A DNA stretch of 33,462 nucleotides, taken from NCBI GenBank assembly GCA_026196475.1, contig JAPHTA010000087.1, positions 1 to 33,462 of the forward strand. Reading direction: 5' to 3'. The DNA comes from Sedimenticola sp. (GTDB lineage: Bacteria; Pseudomonadota; Gammaproteobacteria; Chromatiales; Chromatiaceae). The notes beneath the pieces were generated by a model. It saw nothing but the letters and a program-made list of their open reading frames with translations, had not been told where the DNA came from and did not search any database. Position numbers and translations under genes: made by a program. Of the stretch, positions 19,281 through 27,949 are shown one piece after another; the stretch's first letter is position 1, and each line of letters begins with the position of its first letter.

Positions 19281-19894
19281 TCCTGCTCCTCCACGGCCAT
19301 TGTCTGCAGCTTGAACTCCAGTGCCGGGTCGAACTCGTCAAGACGCACCAGCTCCATCACCTGGAAACTCTTGCCGGCAAACGCCGCCTCCGATTGCAGC
19401 TGTTGAAGCAGCCTGGGTACCGCCTCCGGTTGCAGTGTCTTGCCGGCCAGCAACAGCGTCGCGCCGGCGTCGGCAACCTGGATTCGGGTCAGCCAGACTT
19501 CCGGACCCGACTGTCTTGCCAGCCCCTCGACGTAACCGGAGAATCCCTCAGGATTGCTCTCGATCCGGGTCTGCAGCATGTTGAGCAGATCGGCACCGGC
19601 CCTGCGACGATCGACAAGCTGCTGCAACTCCCGTTCCAGTAGCTTGTTGACTGTCGGTTTCGGGAGCTTCTGTGCCATCTCCGCCACCCGTTGCTCCAGT
19701 TCCTGGTGACGGGCCTCCAGCTCGGCCCGCTGCTGCTGCAGGTTCCCGGACTGCCACTGGGCAAAGCCGTAAAGTGCGCCCATCAGCAGCAGGGAAAGGA
19801 GCGACAACCCCAGTACCACATTCAGGGAAAAAGTGACCGCCTGTCGGCGAAACACCGGCTGGTAGAGATTGATCTGCTGTCGGCGCATGCTCAA
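19277..19894 (-). CDS. PilN/MshI2-like pilus assembly protein
   Basis: RRQQINLYQPVFRRQAVTFSLNVVLGLSLLSLLLMGAL: conserved INLY(Q) motif, TM, coiled coil. Confidence 0.85.
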   Translation of the reverse strand: MSMRRQQINLYQPVFRRQAVTFSLNVVLGLSLLSLLLMGALYGFAQWQSGNLQQQRAELEARHQELEQRVAEMAQKLPKPTVNKLLERELQQLVDRRRAGADLLNMLQTRIESNPEGFSGYVEGLARQSGPEVWLTRIQVADAGATLLLAGKTLQPEAVPRLLQQLQSEAAFAGKSFQVMELVRLDEFDPALEFKLQTMAVEEQE

Positions 19895-20817
19895 TCGTCC
19901 CTCAGGGCGGCGCCAATGGCGGGAAGAGAGCGGTAGAGCGTGGCCGGGTCAAGATCCCCGATGCCGCCCAGACATGGCGACAGGTCCAGTAGTTGAACCG
20001 GCGCTGCCAGTCCCTGGTCGGCCAGTGCCTGCAGTTGGGTCTTGCGGGATTCGGGGGCGATAATGGAGATACCGGAGACCGGCCCCAATCCGAAATGGCT
20101 CTCGTGGTAGTCGAGCGAGCGCTGAAGCTCCAGAACCAGGGTTTCAAGCTGCTCCTCGAGACCGAAACCTCCCTGCTCTTCCAGGTCGTTGCCGCTGATC
20201 TCGATTCGCCTGCTCAGGAAGATGGCGTCTCCCTGCACGATCTGGATCATGCCGTAGTGCGGCGGCAGATAGAGCAGGGCGTGAAACCCCTCCCCGGGGA
20301 GATTCGTGGCCATTACGTTTCGCAACGCCAGCTCTGTAATGTCGATAGCGCCTATATCCAGCCCCAGCGACTCCATCTGGTCGACGCAGCGCTGTATAAA
20401 AGCACGCCTGGATACCACCACGTAGATCATTCGTGGACCGCTGCGTCGCTCCGAGGTGGGCATGTCGAACAGGTCGATCACCGCATCGTCAATATGGAAG
20501 TCGAGCAGATCCTTGACCCGCCAGCGAATAGCACTGGCCAGCTCCTCCTGCTCAACCTCCGGCGCCTCGACCTGGAACAGCGAGTAGGCGCTGGGGCCCA
20601 GAACCGCGGTTACCCGTGCCCCCTTCAGTCCATGCCGGCGTACCGCCTGGACCAGTGACTCCGCGGGTTCGTCAGCGGGATCCTGGGAAGAGAAAACGCA
20701 TTGCAGGATACGCGGCTCGCTACCACTCCGGTCCATAGCAACCAGGGAGAGGCCATCGACATGAAATCCCAACCCAACGCTGTTTTTGTTCTGTTTACGC
20801 TTTTTCAGCAACCCCAT
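19891..20817 (-). CDS. mshI: MshI/PilM-like pilus biogenesis protein
   Basis: Actin-like PilM-type fold pattern: VGLGFHVDGLSLVAM, YSLFQVEAPEVEQEELASAIRWRVKDLLDFHIDDAVIDLFDMP, ELALRNVM; first gene of the msh run. Confidence 0.85.
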   Translation of the reverse strand: MGLLKKRKQNKNSVGLGFHVDGLSLVAMDRSGSEPRILQCVFSSQDPADEPAESLVQAVRRHGLKGARVTAVLGPSAYSLFQVEAPEVEQEELASAIRWRVKDLLDFHIDDAVIDLFDMPTSERRSGPRMIYVVVSRRAFIQRCVDQMESLGLDIGAIDITELALRNVMATNLPGEGFHALLYLPPHYGMIQIVQGDAIFLSRRIEISGNDLEEQGGFGLEEQLETLVLELQRSLDYHESHFGLGPVSGISIIAPESRKTQLQALADQGLAAPVQLLDLSPCLGGIGDLDPATLYRSLPAIGAALRDD

Positions 20818-20938
20818 TTATCCCGAGCCCCAGTTCGGCATCTCCCGTCAAACCCATTTCGCGCGCGTATACGATCCAATATAACGACTGAAAAATCAAT
20901 GGGTTTTATTTTTTTTTTACAAAACAGGATCAACTTTT

Positions 20939-22297
20939 TCAGGTACCATTCCGCGGCATCCAGAGTACGATCCGCGCGCCGCCCGATTCACTCCTGCCCA
21001 ACTCCAGCTCGCCCCCGTTCAGGTGCAGAACCTCGTTGGCGACGGCCAAGCCGATACCCTGCCCCGGATATCGCTGGTCTGCCCGTTCCCCCCGCCTGAC
21101 CACGCGCCTGCCCACCGCCTCGGGGATACCCGGGCCATCATCCTCCACACAGAGTCCGATTGCCCCCTCGCCGGCCGTTCTATCGCCCCTTTCAGTCATC
21201 GATACCACGATCCGGCTGCGAGCGTACTTGAAGCCATTCTCCAGTATATTCCCCAGTACTTCCAGCAGATCTCCCTGCTCCAGCGGAAAGCCTTGCTGCG
21301 CGGACACTTTGCAATCACAACGGACACCCCGCTCCCTGTATACCATTTGCAGGGTGTCTACCAGACGATCGGCCAGGGGACGCAGGCGGGTAGCCCGGGG
21401 AAGCCCTGCACGTCCCGCGACAGCAGCCGATTTCAACTGGTACTGCACAATCTCGTTCATCCTCGGCACCTGTTCCATCACCACCTTCTGCAGGCGCCCC
21501 GCTTCACCATCCTCGGCCGCTCCCTGAAGCACCGCCAACGGGGTCTTGAGACTATGTGCCAGGTCACCTAGGCTGTTCCGGTAGCGATCACGGCTCGCCG
21601 TGCTGTGCCTGATCATGGAGTTGATCGCCAGTGTCAGCTTGCGCAGCTCTTTCGGATAGGTTCCCTGAAGCTGTTCCTGCTCTCCGCGTTCGATCATCTG
21701 CAGGTCGGTCGCAACCGTGCGCAGGGGTTTAAGCCCCCAGCGCAGAACCACGCCCTGCATCAGTAGAAGCAGCAGCGCGGCACCGCCAAGCCATAGCATG
21801 ATGGTCTTGCGAAAAACTCCCAATTGCGCTTTCAACGCCGCATCACTTTCGGCCAGCACGAACTGGTAGGCGATTTCACGGCCGCTGTCGTCTTCCCACA
21901 AAAGCGCATACCTGAGCAGGTAGAGCGACTCGTTCTCCGACAGGTGGCTGAAGCGCGGCTCGCCGGGAGGCAGTTCTCCCTGCAGCGGCAGGGAGCGGCC
22001 CACGGTCGACGGAGACTGCCAGAGATACCCCCCCTCCTCCCCTGTCACCTGGGCATAGAGCCCGGAATCGGGATTGGAAAAGCGTGGGTCGGGAAGATTT
22101 TCCGGCAACCGCATTTTGCCCACGGGGTCGGTATCAGCGGCGGACAGAAGAGCGTACACCTGGCTCATCATCTGGGTCTGCAATGCGCGTTCGGCACTCT
22201 CCCGGTAGGCGCCATCGATTGCCAGCGCCCCCAGCCCGAGAAAAGCAGCCAGTACCAGGGATGCCGCCAGCAAAAGCCTGCCGTGAATTGATCGCAT
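20939..22297 (-). CDS. PhoQ-like sensor histidine kinase
   Basis: Two TMs flanking a periplasmic domain, HAMP-like region, H-box SLGDLAHSLKTPLAVLQGAAE, ATPase motifs NILENGFKYA, VEDDGPGIPE, GQGIGLAVANEV. Confidence 0.9.
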   Translation of the reverse strand: MRSIHGRLLLAASLVLAAFLGLGALAIDGAYRESAERALQTQMMSQVYALLSAADTDPVGKMRLPENLPDPRFSNPDSGLYAQVTGEEGGYLWQSPSTVGRSLPLQGELPPGEPRFSHLSENESLYLLRYALLWEDDSGREIAYQFVLAESDAALKAQLGVFRKTIMLWLGGAALLLLLMQGVVLRWGLKPLRTVATDLQMIERGEQEQLQGTYPKELRKLTLAINSMIRHSTASRDRYRNSLGDLAHSLKTPLAVLQGAAEDGEAGRLQKVVMEQVPRMNEIVQYQLKSAAVAGRAGLPRATRLRPLADRLVDTLQMVYRERGVRCDCKVSAQQGFPLEQGDLLEVLGNILENGFKYARSRIVVSMTERGDRTAGEGAIGLCVEDDGPGIPEAVGRRVVRRGERADQRYPGQGIGLAVANEVLHLNGGELELGRSESGGARIVLWMPRNGT

Positions 22298-22980
22298 CAG
22301 ACGGGTGGCCGCTTCTGGCTGAAACGGTACCCCCGGCCACGCAGGGTCTCGATCGGCTGCAGCGCACCATCCGGATCGAACTTGCGCCGCAGGCGACGTA
22401 TGAATACCTCCAGCACGTTCGAGTCGCGGTCAAAGTCCTGCTCGTAAATGTGCTCTGTCAGCTCGCTCTTTGAGATCACCTTGCCGGCATGCAGCATGAG
22501 GTACTCGAGAACCCGGTACTCGTAGGCGGTAAGCGACACCTCCTCGCCTGCCAGCGTTGCCGACTGGCGCGCGGTATCTATCTCGATCGGTCCCCAGCTG
22601 ATTACCGGTGAAGCATGCCCGGCGGAGCGCCGCAACAGGGCATTCAGACGTGCCAGCAACTCCTGCATGTTGAACGGCTTTACCAGGTAGTCGTCCGCTC
22701 CCGCCTCCAGTCCCTCCACCTTGTCCTGCCAGTTGTCCCGGGCGGTCAGGATCAGTATCGGTAGCCGTATCCCCTCCGCGCGCAACCGCTTGATCAGCTC
22801 GATACCGGAGATACCGGGCAGCCCCAGATCGATAATTGCGAGGTCGAACGGATACTCTCTGCCATAGTAAAGGCCCTCTTCTCCGTCCGCGGCCATATCC
22901 ACCGAGTACCCCTCCCGGCCCAAACGCCGTTTAAGGCGCTCTCTCAGATCCACGTCATCTTCCACTACCAGGGTTCGCAT
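22297..22980 (-). CDS. PhoP-like OmpR-family response regulator
   Basis: Receiver MRTLVVEDDVDLRERLKRRLGREGYSVD, phosphoacceptor region LAIIDLGLPG, DDYLVKPF; winged helix LTAYEYRVLEYLM, SNVLEVFIRRLRRKFD, RGRGYRF. Confidence 0.93.
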   Translation of the reverse strand: MRTLVVEDDVDLRERLKRRLGREGYSVDMAADGEEGLYYGREYPFDLAIIDLGLPGISGIELIKRLRAEGIRLPILILTARDNWQDKVEGLEAGADDYLVKPFNMQELLARLNALLRRSAGHASPVISWGPIEIDTARQSATLAGEEVSLTAYEYRVLEYLMLHAGKVISKSELTEHIYEQDFDRDSNVLEVFIRRLRRKFDPDGALQPIETLRGRGYRFSQKRPPV

Positions 22981-22989
22981 GCAACCACC

Positions 22990-23298
22990 TCAGCGTCGAT
23001 TGCCACCACGGGGCAGTTTTTCACCGGACCCCGCGTCCACCCGATAGCGCTTCACCTTGCCCCTGTCGGTGATAATCCGGACGTGATGCTCCCGCTGACC
23101 GTTCCTATCCCGGGTTTCCGCCTGCAGTACACGTCCGCCGGTCTCCCTGCGGATTTGCCGTACGGTGCTGTCCAGGTCGACACCACCTCCCCGGGAACCG
23201 CGATCCCTGGCGGACTGCTGTGCCGCCAGCGGCAGGGCCACGAGCAAACTGCAGCAGATGACACCTGCCGTCACCCAGCGTTGCAGCCTCACAACCAT
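22990..23298 (-). CDS. PepSY-type small secreted protein
   Basis: Signal peptide (CCSLLVALPLAAQ), then LDSTVRQIRRETGGRVLQAETRDRNGQREHHVRIITDRGKVKRYRVDAGSGE, the PepSY-like pattern common next to PhoPQ-type systems. Confidence 0.8.
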   Translation of the reverse strand: MVVRLQRWVTAGVICCSLLVALPLAAQQSARDRGSRGGGVDLDSTVRQIRRETGGRVLQAETRDRNGQREHHVRIITDRGKVKRYRVDAGSGEKLPRGGNRR

Positions 23299-23334
23299 CT
23301 ATTCCTCCTTACCGGGCGCAGTCCGGTCAGATAA

Positions 23335-23874
23335 TCAGTCGTACTCCCGAAAGTCATAGCCATCACCACTTGGCGCGACCGACACCCTGACATTCAGATA
23401 GCGGCCAGGATCGTGCCGGGTACGGGTATGAAAGAGCTTTCCGTTGTAGCGGTATTTTACACGATAGCCGACCAGCTCTTCATGCTCACTGAAATTATCC
23501 ACCAATTCGCAGCGTCGCTCCGAGGTCACATAACCTCGCTCCGGTCGCTTTCCGAGATCATTACCGACTGATGCGCCGAGCAAGGCCCCGGCGACGGTCA
23601 TGGCATCTTTTCCACTGCCCTTGCCAAACTGGTTGCCCACCACGCCGCCGACAATGGCACCGGCAATTGTCGGTGTGTAGGAGCTGCTCCCCGGACGGCC
23701 ACGGTGGCGAACCCGTTCATTCCAGCATTGCTCCACCGGTTGATTGACCCGAACCGTCTCATACAGGGGTTCGCTACTGATTACCCGCGCCTGGTCGCTG
23801 AAACTGTTGTCCGCCAGCGCCGTGGACGTTACGCTGATCAGACCGAGGGCCAGAATGAGTGTTGATTTCTTCAT
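23335..23874 (-). CDS. Glycine-zipper 2TM outer-membrane/surface-antigen-like protein
   Basis: Signal peptide; glycine zipper PTIAGAIVGGVVGNQFGKGSGKDAMTVAGALLGASVGNDLGK; C-terminal GYRVKYRYNGKLFHTRTRHDPGRYLNVRVSVAP. Confidence 0.85.
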   Translation of the reverse strand: MKKSTLILALGLISVTSTALADNSFSDQARVISSEPLYETVRVNQPVEQCWNERVRHRGRPGSSSYTPTIAGAIVGGVVGNQFGKGSGKDAMTVAGALLGASVGNDLGKRPERGYVTSERRCELVDNFSEHEELVGYRVKYRYNGKLFHTRTRHDPGRYLNVRVSVAPSGDGYDFREYD

Positions 23875-23900
23875 GATCACTTCCTCCGTATCGCTGTACC

Positions 23901-23920
23901 GTGAGGGGTTCTCCCCTCAC
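23901..23920. other. Perfect 8-bp stem-loop in the glycine-zipper gene 5' UTR
   Basis: GTGAGGGG-TTCT-CCCCTCAC read directly; lies just upstream of the GGAGG-like RBS of the minus-strand gene. Confidence 0.6.
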
Positions 23921-23946
23921 CTTCAGCTTCAGGTTAAGCGGCCTTC

Positions 23947-23964
23947 GCTGAACCCCGGCTGAAC
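23947..23964 (-). promoter_or_regulatory. Candidate PhoP/OmpR-family response-regulator binding site (direct repeat)
   Basis: Minus strand reads GTTCAGC-CGGG-GTTCAGC: two perfect 7-bp direct repeats at 11-bp period upstream of the glycine-zipper/PepSY/RR/HK gene run. Confidence 0.55.
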
Positions 23965-24213
23965 AGGCGCCCGGATGCCGGGCACTTGTCCGAAGTGTGG
24001 TACTGCCCCGCCCCCGGAATCCCGTCCGTGGCCCGGCACACTCAGGTACCAGCGGTGACAGCTATACTGTGCGCAGGGATCCAATCCGGTCCGGTCTTGC
24101 GAAGCCACTCGATACGGGTAAAGATGGACCGGATATTGAGCTAAAGCGCCACCACGGGTGGCCGATAAACAGTCTGCACCCGGTGCAACGATAAAGACTC
24201 AAGGAAGTAGCGT

Positions 24214-26520
24214 ATGGAAGAGGTATCCAGCGACGCCCGGCCCGTCCCGGGAGGCAAAAGCCACCAGCAACTGATCAACGAGTGTCGTGACCAGGTGATG
24301 GTCTACCTGACTACCCAGCTGACCGAATTATTTGGGCAGGTAGAGCCGGCATTCATCGACTTCGCCAGAAAAGCCGAAAGCGATGTCATGCAGAACCGTT
24401 TCTTCGACTCAATCAACCAGATTCTCGACCAGAGGGAACAGATCGAGCAGGCATTCAAGGCATCGATCAACGACGGTTTTGTCGAGTTCACCCGGGGCGG
24501 ACATATTCGCTACCCGGACTCCCCGATCGAGGCCAGGGATGAATCGGAGCTGGGGATGGTGGACGACGATATTCTGGAACAGCACCTGGCGATACAGAGC
24601 CTGATTTCCAAGACACAGAACAGCTGTTACCAGGAGCTGTATGCCCTGGGCAAGCGCCTGGCCATCGTACGCGGGGGTAAAAAATTATCGGACGATGACA
24701 TCCCGGCCTGCCCGGCACATGTAGCCACCGCTTTCCAGGAAGCGGCCAGGTCGCTGGAGCTGGACAAACAGATCATGCTGATCATCTATTTCCTGTTCGG
24801 CAAGTATGTGCTGAACGATGTCCGCTCCATCTACCAGAGCCTGAATGACGAGCTGATCCAGGCCGGCATACTGCCGAACCTCAAGCTCAGCGGCCTGGTA
24901 CCGCCGTCCGACAGGTCCGGGAGCGCCGGGCAGCAGGAGCCCGACGCAACACAGTTGCCCGGTGAGGATGTCGGGGGTAATGAGCCGAGTGGCGGCTCAC
25001 CGGGCCCGGCGGCCGGCCTGGGAGAGGAGCTGTTCAAGTCCATTCATGACCTGCTGACGGCCAGGCGAGCAGCAGACCCTGCGTACCGCAACCATCCCGA
25101 GTTTTCCGGTCAGGATGGCGGGAGGGGACTGCTGAGCGCACCAAGCATTGCCCAGGCGATTCACTCGCTGCAACCCTCGAAACAGGCCGACTACCTGCCC
25201 GACCCCGACAGCGAGGACGGCATACCCCAGAGCATCGAACTGGACACCCAGCTGATCCAGAATGTGCGCCAGACGCTGGAGCGGGAGCAGCAGAAACTGC
25301 TAGATGAGCTGGACCGGGAGAAACTCCCGGCTGCCGACCTGGACACCATCGAGCTTGTCGGCATGCTGTTTGAACAGGTTCTGGACGAAGAGGGCCTGGC
25401 AAACATCGCCAAGGCCCTTATCAGCCACCTGCACACACCCTATCTCAAGGTAGCCATTCTGGATCGGCAGTTTCTCAAGGACGAAACCCATATTGCCCGC
25501 CGGCTGCTCAACCTGATGGTGGACGGCGGAAAGCGGTGGATCGACGAAGAGGACCTGAGACGCGGCGTCTATTACCCGATGCAGGAGATCGTCAAGACCA
25601 TTCTCTCCGAGTTCAAAAGCGAGCTTTCCCTGTTCGACGAGATGCTTTACAAGCTGGACAAACAGCTGAATGAACTGGAGCAGAGAGCGAGGGTTCTGGA
25701 AGAACGCAACCAGGAGGCGGCCAAGGGCCGTGAACGGTTGGAAACTGCCCGCACCCGGGCCCGTGAAATTATCCAGAAGCGCATTGCGGGACGTAAACTG
25801 CACCCGGTACTGGAGCGTTTTCTCAACCACGCCTGGCAGGATCGTCTGATTCTGATGCTGCTACGCAACCCGGAGATCGAAAAGAACAAGGAGTGGACCT
25901 CCGCCCTGGCGGTTATCGACAGCCTGGCCCGGGTGATGGAGGCGCGACACAACAGCAAGGTGAAGGAGTGGCTGGCGAAGAACCACGACAACCTGGTCCG
26001 GCATATCAAGGCCGGGCTCAACTCTCTTGGCAACTACCACCACCCGGATAGCAATGCCCTGTTCAAGCTGATCGAAAGCGTATTGCAGGAGCCGGTCACA
26101 CCAGAACCGATGGAGGATCCCGGCGCGGAGGCCATGGAGGTCGCGGAACCTGTAATCAGGAACCTGTCAAAGGAGCAGCCGGCACCCAGGGAGGAGGAGA
26201 CTCCGGCACTATCCGCGGAAGAAGACCAGATACTGCAGGAGCTGCGCAAGATGAAGTTTGGCACCTGGTTCGAACTGCTTGACGACAACCAGGTTCCGCG
26301 CCGGCTCAAGCTATCCTGGTTCAGCCCGATAACCCGCAAGTACATGTTCGTGGACCGTTTCGGAATGCAGGCCTATATTACACCTGCGGAGACACTGGCG
26401 ACCCAGCTCTGTTCGGGCAAGGCAAGGATCATCAAGAGCAACGGCATGCCTTTTGTCAGCCGGGCATTGAAAACCATTCACACAATCCTGAAAAAAACCA
26501 TTGGCATACAGTCGGCCTGA
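24214..26520 (+). CDS. DUF1631 family protein
   Basis: 768 aa; central GRKLHPVLERFLNHAWQDRLILMLLRNP-type region and C-terminal ELRKMKFGTWFELLDDNQVPRRLKLSWFSPITRKYMFVDRFGMQAY are typical of DUF1631. Confidence 0.85.
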   Translation: MEEVSSDARPVPGGKSHQQLINECRDQVMVYLTTQLTELFGQVEPAFIDFARKAESDVMQNRFFDSINQILDQREQIEQAFKASINDGFVEFTRGGHIRYPDSPIEARDESELGMVDDDILEQHLAIQSLISKTQNSCYQELYALGKRLAIVRGGKKLSDDDIPACPAHVATAFQEAARSLELDKQIMLIIYFLFGKYVLNDVRSIYQSLNDELIQAGILPNLKLSGLVPPSDRSGSAGQQEPDATQLPGEDVGGNEPSGGSPGPAAGLGEELFKSIHDLLTARRAADPAYRNHPEFSGQDGGRGLLSAPSIAQAIHSLQPSKQADYLPDPDSEDGIPQSIELDTQLIQNVRQTLEREQQKLLDELDREKLPAADLDTIELVGMLFEQVLDEEGLANIAKALISHLHTPYLKVAILDRQFLKDETHIARRLLNLMVDGGKRWIDEEDLRRGVYYPMQEIVKTILSEFKSELSLFDEMLYKLDKQLNELEQRARVLEERNQEAAKGRERLETARTRAREIIQKRIAGRKLHPVLERFLNHAWQDRLILMLLRNPEIEKNKEWTSALAVIDSLARVMEARHNSKVKEWLAKNHDNLVRHIKAGLNSLGNYHHPDSNALFKLIESVLQEPVTPEPMEDPGAEAMEVAEPVIRNLSKEQPAPREEETPALSAEEDQILQELRKMKFGTWFELLDDNQVPRRLKLSWFSPITRKYMFVDRFGMQAYITPAETLATQLCSGKARIIKSNGMPFVSRALKTIHTILKKTIGIQSA

Positions 26521-26544
26521 ACAGGCTCCGTAAGGAATACCCAA

Positions 26545-26883
26545 ATGAGTGAAAAACGAACTCAACCCAGAAAAATCTGTGATAACCGGATTGATATTCT
26601 CGACGCCGAGTCAAACCAGGTGGTTGGTAACCTGGTCAATATCTCGCTCAGCGGGTTCATGATGATTACCAACAAAGCCCTTCCCGAAAACTACGTATTC
26701 CAGTTCGTAATCGTGTTCTCACCGGGCAGCACCGACAGTACCAGCATCCGGGTTGGCGCCGAGAGCCTGTGGCTGCAGGAGATCGAGGGTTCCAGCCAGT
26801 GCTGGATCGGCTTTCACATCATTGACATATCTGAGCAGGACCAGGCGCGGATCGGGGAACTGATTGGTAACTGGAGGGAGTAG
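26545..26883 (+). CDS. PilZ-domain protein
   Basis: 112 aa; RTQPRKICDNRIDI ... NLVNISLSGFMMIT resembles the PilZ RxxxR / D/NxSxxG pattern, in a degenerate form. Confidence 0.7.
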   Translation: MSEKRTQPRKICDNRIDILDAESNQVVGNLVNISLSGFMMITNKALPENYVFQFVIVFSPGSTDSTSIRVGAESLWLQEIEGSSQCWIGFHIIDISEQDQARIGELIGNWRE

Positions 26884-26895
26884 AACCGGGCAACA

Positions 26896-27558
26896 TCAAA
26901 GTGCGGCAAAACGACCGGAAGTGCGGTTCTCCCGATAGTAGTCGAGTACTCGCGTCACATAGGCCCGGGTCTCCGGGTAGGGCGGAATCCGGTTCCCGTA
27001 CTTCCTGACCGCATTTTCTCCGGCATTGTAGGCCGCCAGAGCCAGCCGCAGGTCCTGGTCAAACATGACCAGCAGGTCCCTCAGGTAGGCGGCACCTCCG
27101 GTCAGATTGGAACGCGGGTCCCAGCTGTCCCGAACCCCGTAACGCCTGGCGGTACCCGGCATCAACTGCATCAGTCCCTGGGCCCCGGTACGGGACAAGG
27201 CCCGTGGATCATAGGCTGACTCGGCCCTGATCACGGCATGCAGCAACTCAGGCCGCAACCGAACCTTCTGTGCAATCTCGTCGATAAGCGGCGTAAAACG
27301 GTTACGGTTTTTTTCGCTGGATGCGATATCGATACGTGACCTGGAAGCGCGCTTGCTGTCGTTTCCCGAGCGCCATAGCAGGCGATAACCGCTGCCCTTC
27401 ATCGGTCTGTCGGTAAAGTGCAACCGCCCCTGCCGATCCGTGTACTTGTAGATTTCGGCACTAACCGCGTTGCTGCCCAGCAGCATTACGAGGGTGGTTA
27501 TGACAATCCGTATAGCCAATCCGCGACCCCACTTCGATAACAATCCCGACCAACCCAT
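26896..27558 (-). CDS. Lytic transglycosylase (DUF4124-like N-terminus + SLT catalytic domain)
   Basis: SAEIYKYTDRQGRLHFTDRP (DUF4124 type), then HAVIRAESAYDPRALSRTGAQGLMQLMPGTARRYGVRD...NLTGGAAYLRDLL...LALAAYNAGENAVRKYGNRIPPYPETRAYVTRVL. Start placed at internal Met before the signal peptide. Confidence 0.9.
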   Translation of the reverse strand: MGWSGLLSKWGRGLAIRIVITTLVMLLGSNAVSAEIYKYTDRQGRLHFTDRPMKGSGYRLLWRSGNDSKRASRSRIDIASSEKNRNRFTPLIDEIAQKVRLRPELLHAVIRAESAYDPRALSRTGAQGLMQLMPGTARRYGVRDSWDPRSNLTGGAAYLRDLLVMFDQDLRLALAAYNAGENAVRKYGNRIPPYPETRAYVTRVLDYYRENRTSGRFAAL

Positions 27559-27949
27559 GATAGCGCGGATACCCGGTTGGGGACAGGCCACCGCCCGAAA
27601 CGCCCCCCGGATGTCGCCCCGGTCCCGTTTTGGAGGTGCATGGCGCACACTTCTCGACAGGCGATGCAGGCCGCCATGCTCCTGCGCAGATTTTGTGAAC
27701 CCCGGCACAACCCGTCCTCCCTTTCTGCCCCTAACATCAGTGTTGAAGGTTGATGGCAACGGCCTCCCTCCCGCGAACGAACCCGGGCCGTTGTCATTAA
27801 TCCTCACCCGCCAATACCGGTCACTTCCTGAAGACCATCGGCCGCAACAAGAGCAACTTGAGCGGCCCGGGCCGATTCAGGTTTGCGGCGCTCTCATCTA
27901 TACTCTGGTTAACCTCTACATTCAGAACCAATACGAGCCGTCCTTGCCG

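Noticed and set aside
27559-27807. N-terminal extension of the lytic transglycosylase ORF
   Set aside because: The extension lacks domain character, and an internal ATG at 27558 immediately precedes a good TM/signal segment.
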